A DNA stretch of 9,645 bases from Clostridia bacterium (GCA_900764115.1 CAAFMR010000203.1:1-9645); one strand, 5' to 3'. Positions 1 to 6,018 are shown, numbered from the stretch's first letter. Notes: generated by a model from the letters alone, not told the origin. Numbers and translations are program-made.

Positions 1-1444
1 CACCGCCGGCGAGGTCATCATCGACCCCAAAACCCGGATGTCGGTGCTGAAGCAGGATCACTATGCCTACGACGAGTTTACGGTGCTGGACACCATCCTG
101 CAGGGCAACCCCCGGCTGTATGAGGTGATGCAGCAAAAGGATGCCCTCTATGCCAAGGAGGATTTCTCCGACGAGGACGGCGCGCTGGCGGCGGAGCTGG
201 AGGGCGAATTCGCCGAGATGAACGGCTGGGAGGCAGAGACCGAGGCGGGGCAGATCCTGCAGGGGCTGGGGATGCCCACCGATAAGCTGTACGAGCCTAT
301 GAGCGCTCTGGCGGACAAGGAAAAGGTGAAGATTCTGCTGGCGCGGGCGCTGTTCGGTCACCCGGACATCATCCTGCTGGACGAGCCCACCAACCACCTG
401 GACATCGACTCCATCCGCTGGCTGGAGGATTTCCTGATGGACTATGAGGGCACCGTGATTGTGGTGTCCCACGACCGGCATTTCCTCAACAATGTGTGCA
501 CCCACATCGTGGATGTGGACTATAACCAGATCAAAATTTACGTGGGCAACTACGATTTCTGGTACGAATCCAGCCAGCTGGTGCAGAAAATTATGCGGGA
601 GCAAAACCGCAAAAACGAGGAAAAAATCAAAGAGCTGCAGAGCTTCATCCAGCGGTTCTCCGCCAACAAATCCAAATCCCGGCAGGCAACCTCCCGCCGG
701 AAGCTTCTGGATAAGCTGACGGTGGAGGAGATGCCCGCCTCCTCCCGGCGGTATCCCTTTGTGGGATTTCAGATGGACCGGGAGGCGGGCAAGGAGATTC
801 TGGCGGTGGAGGGGCTGTCCAAGACCGTGGACGGTGTGAAGGTGCTGGACAACATCTCCTTTCGTATCAACAAGGGGGATAAGGTCGCCTTCGTGGGGCA
901 GGATGAGATTGCCACCACCACCCTCTTTAAAATCATCACCGGCGAGCTGGAGCCGGATGCGGGCAGCTATAAATGGGGCGGCACCACCAGCCTGTCCTAT
1001 TTTCCCAAGGATAACACCGCCTATTTTGAGGGGTGCGATATGAACCTGCTCCAGTGGCTCAACCAGTATTCCAAGGACAACACCGAGACCTATCTGCGGG
1101 GCTTTCTGGGCAAGATGCTGTTCTCCGGCGACGATGTGCTGAAGCCGGTGAAGGTGCTGTCCGGCGGCGAAAAGGTGCGGTGTATGCTGTCCCGGATGAT
1201 GATGTACGGCTCCAATGTGCTGGTGCTGGATCAGCCCACCAACCATCTGGATCTGGAATCCATCACGGCGGTCAACGACGGTTTGACGGCTTTCCCTGGC
1301 AATGTGCTGTTCTCCTCCTACGACCACCAATTCATCCAGACGGTAGCGAACCGCATTATGGAGCTGAAGGACGGCAAGCTGCTGGATAAGCTGATGACCT
1401 ATGACGATTTTCTGGAGTATAAAGCGGCAAACGGGCTGAAATAA
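1..1444 (+). CDS. ykpA: ABC-F family ATPase, YkpA/YbiT-like (5' end outside window)
   Basis: This is a soluble twin-ATPase ABC-F protein. The family binds the ribosome and modulates translation; it has no membrane domain and is not a transporter. The gene is cut at the left edge, with the first full codon at base 2, so the Walker A of the first nucleotide-binding domain (NBD1) is not visible. Visible in order are an NBD1 signature in the degenerate form LADKEK (308-325), an intact Walker B/D-loop DEPTNHLD (380-403), an intact H-loop SHD (about 468-476), and a charged inter-domain linker (about 540-790). NBD2 has a Walker A reading GQDEIATTT (896-922) without the usual GK, an intact LSGGE signature, DQPTNHLD (1229-1252) instead of DEP, and SYD (1316-1324) instead of SHD. 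The family match is strong across the whole length. The missing catalytic residues in NBD2 are discussed in the findings. The stop is followed at once by a terminator. Confidence 0.95.
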   Translation, partial: TAGEVIIDPKTRMSVLKQDHYAYDEFTVLDTILQGNPRLYEVMQQKDALYAKEDFSDEDGALAAELEGEFAEMNGWEAETEAGQILQGLGMPTDKLYEPMSALADKEKVKILLARALFGHPDIILLDEPTNHLDIDSIRWLEDFLMDYEGTVIVVSHDRHFLNNVCTHIVDVDYNQIKIYVGNYDFWYESSQLVQKIMREQNRKNEEKIKELQSFIQRFSANKSKSRQATSRRKLLDKLTVEEMPASSRRYPFVGFQMDREAGKEILAVEGLSKTVDGVKVLDNISFRINKGDKVAFVGQDEIATTTLFKIITGELEPDAGSYKWGGTTSLSYFPKDNTAYFEGCDMNLLQWLNQYSKDNTETYLRGFLGKMLFSGDDVLKPVKVLSGGEKVRCMLSRMMMYGSNVLVLDQPTNHLDLESITAVNDGLTAFPGNVLFSSYDHQFIQTVANRIMELKDGKLLDKLMTYDDFLEYKAANGLK

Positions 1445-1449
1445 TCAAC

Positions 1450-1481
1450 AGTAGGGATGCAAGACCGCATCCCTACTTTTT
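1450..1481 (+). terminator. Rho-independent terminator after the ABC-F gene
   Basis: An 11-bp perfect stem (1450-1460 with 1467-1477) encloses a 6-base loop and ends in TTTTT (1477-1481). It lies 6 bases after the ABC-F stop and only 16 bases before the asparaginase start. The asparaginase gene therefore depends on read-through or on a promoter inside the ABC-F gene, since no promoter fits in the gap. The stem has GTAGGG...CCCTAC ends, which could also mark a dispersed intergenic palindrome. Confidence 0.85.
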
Positions 1482-1497
1482 ATAAAGGGGTGTACCG

Positions 1498-2508
1498 ATG
1501 GAGAAAAAACGCATTTTGCTGATTGGCACCGGCGGCACTATTGCCTCGGAGATGTCGGAGGAGGGGCTGGCGCCGGAGCTGAATACGGAGCAGCTGCTCC
1601 AGTTTGTGCCGGAGATCGGCGCGCTGTGCCGGGTGGACTGCGCGCAGCTGTGCAGCCTGGACAGCACCAACATCCGCCCGGAGCATTGGCTGCGCATCGC
1701 GGAGACCCTGCGGCAGCAATACGACGCCTATGATGGCTTTGTGATCTGCCACGGCACCGACACCATGGCGTATACGGCGGCGGCGCTGAGCTATCTGGTG
1801 CAGGGCAGCCCCAAGCCCATCGTCCTCACCGGCGCGCAAAAGCCCATCTGGTTCGACGGCACCGATTCCAAACGCAACCTCACCGACGCGTTTCTCTATG
1901 CCTGCCAGGGGGGCGGCGGGGTGCAGATTGTCTTTAACGGGCAGGTGATCTTAGGCACCCGCGCCCGGAAGACCTGCTCCAAGAGCTTTCAGGCGTTTTC
2001 CAGCGTCAACCACCCGGATCTGGCGGTGCTGCGGGACGGCACGCTGCTGCAATATATCCGCTGCGAGTGCCGGGAGAGACCGGTGTTCTACGATACACTG
2101 GACGCCAAAGTGGGGCTGCTGAAGCTCACCCCCGGGGTCTCCGGCGCGGTGGCGGCATTCCTGCTGGAGCAGTATGACGGGCTGATTTTAGAGGGCTTCG
2201 GCGTGGGCGGACTGCCCCAGTATGACGGGCTGTATGAGCAGGTGGAACGCGCCGCCGCCCGGGGCAGGCTGATCGTGATGACCACCCAGGTGCCCAACGA
2301 GGGCAGCGACCTGAAGGTGTATCAGGTGGGCGGGCGTCTCAAAAACACCCTGCGGGTACTGGAGGCATACGATATGACCACCGAAGCAGCACTGGCAAAG
2401 CTGATGTGGATATTGGGGCAGACCCGGGACTTTGACCGGGCGGCGGAGCTGTTCTATCAACCGGTGGCGCGGGACATTCTGTTTCCGCACCCGAAAGAGC
2501 GCCCCTAA
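1498..2508 (+). CDS. ansA: Type I (cytoplasmic) L-asparaginase
   Basis: The enzyme hydrolyses L-asparagine to aspartate and ammonia. At 336 residues with no signal peptide it matches the length and cytoplasmic location of type I enzymes such as E. coli AnsA. The first catalytic threonine lies in GTGGTIAS (Thr14). The second catalytic block is HGTDTMAYT (residues 85-93, with Thr87-Asp88), and the catalytic lysine lies in TGAQKP (Lys115). DSTN (55-58) is the usual substrate-binding segment, and DMTTEAALAKLMW near the C-terminus is a family hallmark. The ATG at 1498 is preceded by AAAGGGG (1484-1490), 7 bases upstream. The gene sits just behind the ABC-F terminator and in front of rnpB, with no visible partner such as an aspartase or transporter, so it looks like a stand-alone catabolic gene. 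Confidence 0.96.
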   Translation: MEKKRILLIGTGGTIASEMSEEGLAPELNTEQLLQFVPEIGALCRVDCAQLCSLDSTNIRPEHWLRIAETLRQQYDAYDGFVICHGTDTMAYTAAALSYLVQGSPKPIVLTGAQKPIWFDGTDSKRNLTDAFLYACQGGGGVQIVFNGQVILGTRARKTCSKSFQAFSSVNHPDLAVLRDGTLLQYIRCECRERPVFYDTLDAKVGLLKLTPGVSGAVAAFLLEQYDGLILEGFGVGGLPQYDGLYEQVERAAARGRLIVMTTQVPNEGSDLKVYQVGGRLKNTLRVLEAYDMTTEAALAKLMWILGQTRDFDRAAELFYQPVARDILFPHPKERP

Positions 2509-2520
2509 GAGAGCGCAACG

Positions 2521-2560
2521 GGCGGCGCCAAACCGGCACAAACCCCCGCCGCCGCATTTT
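2521..2560 (+). terminator. Possible weak terminator after ansA
   Basis: A 7-bp GC stem (GGCGGCG at 2521-2527 with CGCCGCC at 2547-2553) is followed by GCATTTT. The loop is long and a competing inner GCC/GGC hairpin is possible, so this is only a tentative call. Its position just before the rnpB promoter fits a boundary between the two transcripts. Confidence 0.4.
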
Positions 2561-2564
2561 CCAA

Positions 2565-2593
2565 TTGACAAAACGAGCCGTTTGCGGTACACT
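2565..2593 (+). promoter_or_regulatory. Sigma-A-type promoter for rnpB
   Basis: A perfect -35 TTGACA (2565-2570) is separated by exactly 17 bases from a -10 TACACT (2588-2593). Transcription would begin near 2600, which coincides with the first bases of the RNase P P1 helix. Little or no 5' trimming of the RNA would then be needed. Confidence 0.85.
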
Positions 2594-2600
2594 AACGGGG

Positions 2601-2976
2601 CGAGCGGGCTGAGCAGCTGCGCAGGAGCGATCCTGTGAGGAAAGTCCGAGCATCACAGGGCAGGATAACGGCTAACGGCCGCCGGGGGTGACCCCAGGGA
2701 AAGTGCAACAGAGATATACCGCCGCTTTTGCGGGCTTTGGCATACCGCCATTGAATGCGCCTTTGGCGCTGCCCCGCTGCGGTAAGGGTGGAAAGGCGAG
2801 GTAAGAGCTCACCGGCGCACCGGAGACGGTGCGGCCCTGCAAACCCTATCCGATGCAACGCCGACAGAAGCAATACATTGGCCCGATGTGCTTCGACGGG
2901 CGGCTAGAGCCGGCTGGCAACAGCCGGTCGAGATAGATAGCTGTTCACGACAGAACTCGGCTTACAGGCCCGCTCC
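2601..2976 (+). ncRNA. rnpB: RNase P RNA, bacterial type A
   Basis: This is the catalytic RNA of RNase P, which removes 5' leaders from pre-tRNAs. All core conserved blocks are present: GAGGAAAGTCCGAGC (2637-2651), the CAGGGCAGGATAACGG region (about 2656-2671), AGTGCAACAGAGA (about 2702-2714), and the AAGG-GAGGTAAGAGC segment (about 2793-2808). Also present are the GATAGATAGCTGTTCACGACAGAAC segment (about 2931-2955) and CTCGGCTTACAGG near the 3' end. P1 pairs GAGCGGGC (2602-2609) with GCCCGCTC (2968-2975), fixing the ends and giving about 375 nt. The layout resembles the ancestral type A structure, as in E. coli and Clostridia, rather than the Bacillus type B. It has its own strong promoter and lies directly upstream of a DivIVA-family gene. 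Confidence 0.97.
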
Positions 2977-3030
2977 TCTTTGTCCGGAGCGGGGGCAGGC
3001 GCCGCACAAACGGCGCACGCCCCCGTATTT
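2969..3030 (+). terminator. Hairpins at and after the rnpB 3' end
   Basis: Two hairpins lie in series. The first pairs CCCGCTCC (2969-2976) with GGAGCGGG (2986-2993) and uses the same bases as the 3' strand of RNase P helix P1. The second pairs GGGGGC (2991-2996) and GCGCCG (2999-3004) with CGGCGC (3011-3016) and GCCCCC (3019-3024), across a 2x2 internal loop, and is followed by GTATTT. The T-run is poor, so termination strength is uncertain. Confidence 0.6.
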
Positions 3031-3038
3031 CCCGGTTC

Positions 3039-3067
3039 TTGACAGGGCGTTTCGTCCATAGTATGAT
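3039..3067 (+). promoter_or_regulatory. Sigma-A-type promoter for the DivIVA-like gene
   Basis: TTGACA (3039-3044), a 17-base spacer and TATGAT (3062-3067) make a near-consensus vegetative promoter. The expected start near 3074 leaves a leader of about 43 bases before the ATG at 3117. The DivIVA-like gene is therefore likely transcribed independently of rnpB. Confidence 0.85.
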
Positions 3068-3116
3068 GCTATAGGGAAAAACTGCGCGCCGCGCAACAGA
3101 AAGGCAGGCAACCGCA

Positions 3117-3944
3117 ATGGAAGAACAAGGCATTTTTCGCTCCGCCCTCGGCGGTTTCCACAAGGGGGACGTGCTGACCTATATTGACGAAATTACCGCC
3201 CGCTGGGATGCCGAGCGGCAGCAGCTGCAGCAGCAGCTGACCGCCGCCCGGGAGCAAAGCTCCGAGCAGACGGCGCAAGCCGAGGCGGCGCAGGAGACCG
3301 TCCGGCAGCAGAAAGAGGAATTGGACGCCCTGCGAAGCCGGCTGGAGGAGCAGAGCCGGGCGCTGGAGGAGCTGCCCGCCCTGCGGCAGAGTCTCGCCGC
3401 TCTAGAGACGCAGGTGCAGGACGCCACCGCCGCCGCCGAAGCAGCGGCGACCCGCTGCCAAACGCTGGAGCAGGAAACCGCCCGCGCCCGGGAGCAGCAG
3501 CAAAGCGCCACGGCGGAGATGATGGCGGCGGAGGAGCGCCTGAGCGCCCGCACCGCCCAGCTGACCGCCTGCGAAAAAAAGCTGGCGGATGCCGACACCC
3601 GCATCGCCCGCTATGAGGCTGTGCTGGGGCAGGTGGACGGTATGGAGGCGCATCTGGACGGCTTGGTGCGCCCCTATCTGGAGGAGACTGCCACCGCCGC
3701 CGACCGCACCCTGTCGGATACCCGGGCGGCGCTGGAGGATATGCGGCTGCGGCTGGATCAACTGGCTGACGAGCTGACCCACCGCCAGAATACGCTCTGC
3801 AATGCCAAGGCGGACACCGACACCCGCCTGCAGGCGGCGCTGACCGCGTGGCTGCACACCGCCGCCGGGGAGAATGCCTCCGCCGAAGGAGATGCCGCCC
3901 CGGATACCGGGGAATCGTCTCCGGACGGGCACTTTTTTCGTTGA
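3117..3944 (+). CDS. DivIVA/GpsB-domain coiled-coil protein
   Basis: The 275-residue product starts with a DivIVA-type N-terminal block: Phe7, then GGFHKGDV (12-19) and YIDEI (22-26). In the family this segment binds membrane or division partners at the poles or septum. From about residue 28 to 185 the sequence is an almost uninterrupted Ala/Glu/Gln/Arg-rich coiled coil. A second helical stretch covers about 190-245, and an acidic, Gly/Ser/Asp-rich tail ends in FFR. There is no signal peptide or membrane segment. The ATG at 3117 has an AAGGCAGG-type ribosome site (3101-3108) and a strong promoter upstream. It lies directly behind rnpB, where Bacillus carries gpsB, so a cell-division scaffold role is a fair inference. 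The stop lies just after a T6 tract, and a +1 slip there would add 50 codons (see next entry). Low-complexity composition prevents a closer assignment. Confidence 0.85.
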   Translation: MEEQGIFRSALGGFHKGDVLTYIDEITARWDAERQQLQQQLTAAREQSSEQTAQAEAAQETVRQQKEELDALRSRLEEQSRALEELPALRQSLAALETQVQDATAAAEAAATRCQTLEQETARAREQQQSATAEMMAAEERLSARTAQLTACEKKLADADTRIARYEAVLGQVDGMEAHLDGLVRPYLEETATAADRTLSDTRAALEDMRLRLDQLADELTHRQNTLCNAKADTDTRLQAALTAWLHTAAGENASAEGDAAPDTGESSPDGHFFR

Positions 3945-4092
3945 GCCGCCCGCCCGTCCGCCCTATCGGCGGCGGGAAAGCAAGGGCGGCGGTCGCTCTC
4001 CCGTCTCCCCCGTGGTCTACCGGTACCGTCCTGCCCCCAGACGCCGGAAACGGTTTCTGGAATGGCTGGAAAGCTGGCTGCTGCCAGACTGA
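3940..4092 (+). other. Possible frameshifted C-terminal extension of the DivIVA-like protein
   Basis: The DivIVA-like frame stops at TGA 3942-3944, immediately after T6 (3933-3938). In the +1 frame, 50 open codons follow from 3940 to the TGA at 4090-4092. They encode a Pro/Arg-rich stretch and then a basic, amphipathic end containing RRRKRFLEWLESWLL. Third codon positions are mostly G or C, as in the real genes nearby. The extension would end 60 bases before the next start, a more usual spacing than the 208-base gap otherwise left. I see no good start codon with a ribosome site for a separate small gene: the ATGs at 3874 and 3892 have purine runs only 0-2 bases away. It could be programmed or phase-variable slippage, a sequencing error, a recent frameshift mutation, or non-coding. 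Confidence 0.35.
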
Positions 4093-4152
4093 GCCGTAAG
4101 CGGTAAGACGCATATATCTATGGCAATCATTTGAAAGTGAGGAATAAAACCA

Positions 4153-4374
4153 ATGGCAGAACTGAAGTATGAAATTGTGAAGGAATGCGGCGTGCTGTCC
4201 CAATCCCCTACCGGCTGGACAAAAGAGCTGAATCTGGTCAGCTGGAACGACCGGGCACCCAAATACGACATCCGCGACTGGGCGCCGGATCACGCTAAAA
4301 TGGGCAAGGGCGTAACCATCTCCGCCGATGAGATGATTTTGCTGCGGGATCTGCTCAACGAGCTGGATTTGTGA
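4153..4374 (+). CDS. YdbC/PC4-like single-stranded DNA-binding protein
   Basis: This 73-residue protein matches the bacterial YdbC family, which shares the fold of the eukaryotic coactivator PC4 and binds single-stranded nucleic acid. Supporting residues are the W-x-KELNLVSWN block (22-32), PKYDIRDW (36-43) and the H-x-KMGKGVTIS segment (47-57), all typical of the family. A short C-terminal helix (ADEMILLRDLLNEL) follows. The ATG at 4153 has a GTGAGGA ribosome site about 9 bases upstream. It lies between the DivIVA-like gene and uppP in the same direction. No convincing promoter was found directly upstream, so it may be co-transcribed with the DivIVA-like gene. The cellular role of the family in Firmicutes is poorly defined. 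The family call is firm; function beyond ssDNA binding is not claimed. Confidence 0.85.
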   Translation: MAELKYEIVKECGVLSQSPTGWTKELNLVSWNDRAPKYDIRDWAPDHAKMGKGVTISADEMILLRDLLNELDL

Positions 4375-4376
4375 GC

Positions 4377-4392
4377 TTGTAAGTGCTTACAA
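4377..4392. promoter_or_regulatory. 7-2-7 palindrome between the YdbC-like gene and uppP
   Basis: TTGTAAG-TG-CTTACAA is a perfect 7-bp inverted repeat with a 2-base centre, followed by TTTT (4393-4396). It begins 2 bases after the YdbC-like stop and lies 44 bases before the uppP start. It could be an operator-type dyad controlling uppP or, with a 6-bp stem and GTGC loop, a weak AT-rich terminator. No clear uppP promoter was found to decide between them. Confidence 0.4.
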
Positions 4393-4435
4393 TTTTCGAC
4401 AAAACCCGATGGCGGGACATAAGGAGTGACTTTCC

Positions 4436-5281
4436 ATGGCATTTGTAGAAATTCTCAAAGCCATTGTGCAGGGCATCCTGCAGGGCATCACCGAATGGCT
4501 GCCCATCAGCAGCACCGGACATATTCTGCTGCTGAACGCTGTATGGAAGATGGATGCGACACCGGAATTTTTCGATGTATTCAAGGTCGTTATTCAGCTG
4601 GGCTCCATTATGGCGGTGGTGGTGCTGTACTTCCACAAGCTGAACCCGTTTTCCCCGAAAAAGGATGCCGCTGAAAAAGCAAACACCTGGAAGCTGTGGC
4701 TGAAGGTGCTGATCGCCAGCGTGCCGGCAGCGATCGCCGGTCTGGCGCTGGATGACCTCATCGACGAAAAGCTGTCGGTGCCGGTGGTGATTGCTGCGGC
4801 GCTGATTATTTACGGCATCGCGTTCATCTGGATGGAAAACCGGAAAAAGCAGCCCACCGTCAACAGCCTGCAGGACATCAGCTATGCCCGGGCGCTGGGC
4901 ATCGGGGCATTCCAGATGCTGGCGCTGATTCCCGGCACCTCCCGCTCCGGCTCCACCATCCTGGGCGCCACCCTACTGGGAACCTCCCGCCCGGTGGCGG
5001 CAGAGTTCTCGTTCTTTATGGCAATTCCGGTCATGCTGGGCGCCAGCGGCTTAAAGGTGGTCAAATACTTTGTCCTGGACGGCTACCGGTTCTCCTCCCA
5101 GGAATGGGCGGTGCTGCTCATCGCCACCGTGGTGGCGTTTGCGGTGTCGCTGGTGGTGATCCGGTTCCTGATGGCGTTCATCAAAAAGCACAGCTTTAAG
5201 GTGTTCGGCTGGTATCGGATCGCCCTGGGCGCCGTCGTGCTGCTGGTATGGTTCCTGGCACCCGGCGTGCTGGCAAAATAA
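4436..5281 (+). CDS. uppP: Undecaprenyl-diphosphatase (UppP/BacA family)
   Basis: UppP removes one phosphate from undecaprenyl diphosphate, regenerating the C55-P carrier used for peptidoglycan and other surface polymers. Extra copies are known to give bacitracin tolerance. The 281-residue product is a polytopic membrane protein with about 7-8 hydrophobic segments. Motif 1 is Q16-GITE20 with PISSTGH (23-29), and motif 2 is PGTSRSGST (166-174) with the key Arg170. The first position of the (E/Q)xxxE motif is Gln, an accepted variant. VIQLGSIMAVV (52-62) and the hydrophobic C-terminus are also typical. The ATG at 4436 has AAGGAG (4420-4425) upstream. It follows the YdbC-like gene by 61 bases with a palindrome between, and a strong terminator follows it. 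Envelope synthesis fits with the nearby DivIVA-like gene, though a functional link is only inferred. Confidence 0.97.
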   Translation: MAFVEILKAIVQGILQGITEWLPISSTGHILLLNAVWKMDATPEFFDVFKVVIQLGSIMAVVVLYFHKLNPFSPKKDAAEKANTWKLWLKVLIASVPAAIAGLALDDLIDEKLSVPVVIAAALIIYGIAFIWMENRKKQPTVNSLQDISYARALGIGAFQMLALIPGTSRSGSTILGATLLGTSRPVAAEFSFFMAIPVMLGASGLKVVKYFVLDGYRFSSQEWAVLLIATVVAFAVSLVVIRFLMAFIKKHSFKVFGWYRIALGAVVLLVWFLAPGVLAK

Positions 5282-5292
5282 AATATACGCAG

Positions 5293-5350
5293 AACAAAAC
5301 CCCACTCCCGAGCCAGCCGCTATGGCTGCTCCGAGACGGGGCTTTGTTTA
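5293..5350 (+). terminator. Rho-independent terminator after uppP
   Basis: AACAAAACCCC (5293-5303) pairs with GGGGCTTTGTT (5338-5348) with one mismatch. The apical part (5311-5317 with 5324-5330) forms a second stem with a bulge. The descending arm supplies the T-rich end. It lies 12 bases after the uppP stop. Confidence 0.8.
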
Positions 5351-5600
5351 TATTGTGCGCCTCCGAATACGGCGCCCCCGGGATTGCCTTCCTGCATTCC
5401 CGTCCGGCAGCGCCGCAAGCCGCCTTTCGCGGCGGCTCAGATATCAACATAAAAATGCGAATCGAAAAACGCCCCGGCTAACAAGCCGCCCCGGAGCACG
5501 CCGGCACATACGCCGCCGCAGCGCCCCCGCCCCCGGGCATTGGGACCAGCCGCGCCGCAACCTGTATCCGGTCTGCCGCGCCGCTCTGCCCTCGCCGCCA
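5351..5600. other. Intergenic stretch with no recognisable gene
   Basis: These 250 bases lie between the uppP terminator and the rpsT terminator. Open frames exist but their translations are Arg/Pro/Ala-rich with no recognisable family, no good ribosome site and no consistent codon use. Visible structure is limited to a GC hairpin (AGCCGCC...GGCGGCT near 5418-5437) and a small GGCT/AGCC hairpin near 5475-5486. On the minus strand the latter is followed by GGGGCG and TTTTT. I see nothing that supports a protein, tRNA or known RNA here. Confidence 0.5.
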
Positions 5601-5646
5601 AATCAAAAAGACCGCCGCCCCGATTGGAGCAGCGGTCTTTTTGATT
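5601..5646. terminator. Bidirectional terminator, mainly for rpsT
   Basis: A perfect 15-bp stem (5601-5615 with 5632-5646) has AATCAAAAAGACCGC on one arm, so each strand ends in a T-rich tract after GC pairs. It starts 15 bases past the rpsT stop on the minus strand. It can also stop plus-strand transcripts arriving from uppP. Confidence 0.88.
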
Positions 5647-5660
5647 AGTGAATGTTGTGC

Positions 5661-5912
5661 TCAGGCATTCGCCTTTTTGGCGAGAGCGGATTTCTTCCGG
5701 GCAGCCGTGTTCTTGTGCAGCAGACCCTTCGCCACAGCCTGATCGATCTTCTTGGTGGCGGCGCGCAGCGCCTCCTCCTTGTTCTCTCCGGATGCAATGG
5801 CGGCATTCGCCTTTTTGATCTCCGTCTTCAGAGCCGAGCGGTTCGCCTTATTGCGAGCCGTCTTGACCGCAATGACCTTCACACGCTTTTTTGCGGATTG
5901 AATGTTCGGCAT
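5661..5912 (-). CDS. rpsT: 30S ribosomal protein S20
   Basis: S20 is a small basic protein that binds 16S rRNA early in assembly of the small subunit. The 83-residue product begins MPNIQSAKKRVKV, the near-universal S20 start, and continues with RNKANRSALKT, ALRAATKKIDQAVAKG and LHKNTAARKKS, all standard. The start at 5912 is chosen over an upstream in-frame ATG (7 codons earlier) because AGGAGG (5920-5925 on the complementary strand) lies 7 bases before it. It is single-cistron, with its own promoter (5959-5987) and its own terminator (5601-5646). It is divergent from gpr, an arrangement also known from Bacillus subtilis. In E. coli S20 represses its own translation; nothing in the short leader here shows such control. 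Confidence 0.98.
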   Translation of the reverse strand: MPNIQSAKKRVKVIAVKTARNKANRSALKTEIKKANAAIASGENKEEALRAATKKIDQAVAKGLLHKNTAARKKSALAKKANA

Positions 5913-5958
5913 GGTGACACCTCCTGTTATCAAATATGCAGCAATTCACGCATAGGAC

Positions 5959-5987
5959 ATGATACCACGATTACACCGGAATTGCAA
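5959..5987 (-). promoter_or_regulatory. Vegetative promoter for rpsT
   Basis: Read on the minus strand, TTGCAA (5982-5987) and TATCAT (5959-5964) are separated by 17 bases. Transcription would begin near 5952, giving a leader of about 40 bases before the rpsT start. Confidence 0.75.
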
Positions 5988-6018
5988 CTAAAATTTTCGG
6001 GATTTACGAATTTTTCTG

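Noticed and set aside
2592..2873. Open frames of about 90 codons within the RNase P RNA
   Set aside because: The region is fully explained by the conserved structural RNA.
3874..4099. Separate small genes starting at 3874 or 3848
   Set aside because: The candidate starts have no properly spaced ribosome site and overlap the DivIVA-like coding end. The 3940-4092 part is kept only as a possible frameshift extension.
3193..4293. A 366-codon minus-strand frame opposite the DivIVA-like gene
   Set aside because: The product is Pro/Ala/Arg low-complexity sequence, the mirror of a GC-rich coiled-coil gene. It also runs over the YdbC-like gene and has no supporting ribosome site.
4481..4495. Gln instead of Glu at the first acidic position of the UppP active-site motif (Gln16)
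   Set aside because: The family motif is (E/Q)xxxE, so Gln is a normal variant; Glu20, His29 and Arg170 are present.
5913..5933. An S20 start 7 codons upstream
   Set aside because: S20 proteins begin MPNI, and the AGGAGG site lies inside the proposed extra codons, 7 bases before the MPNI start.
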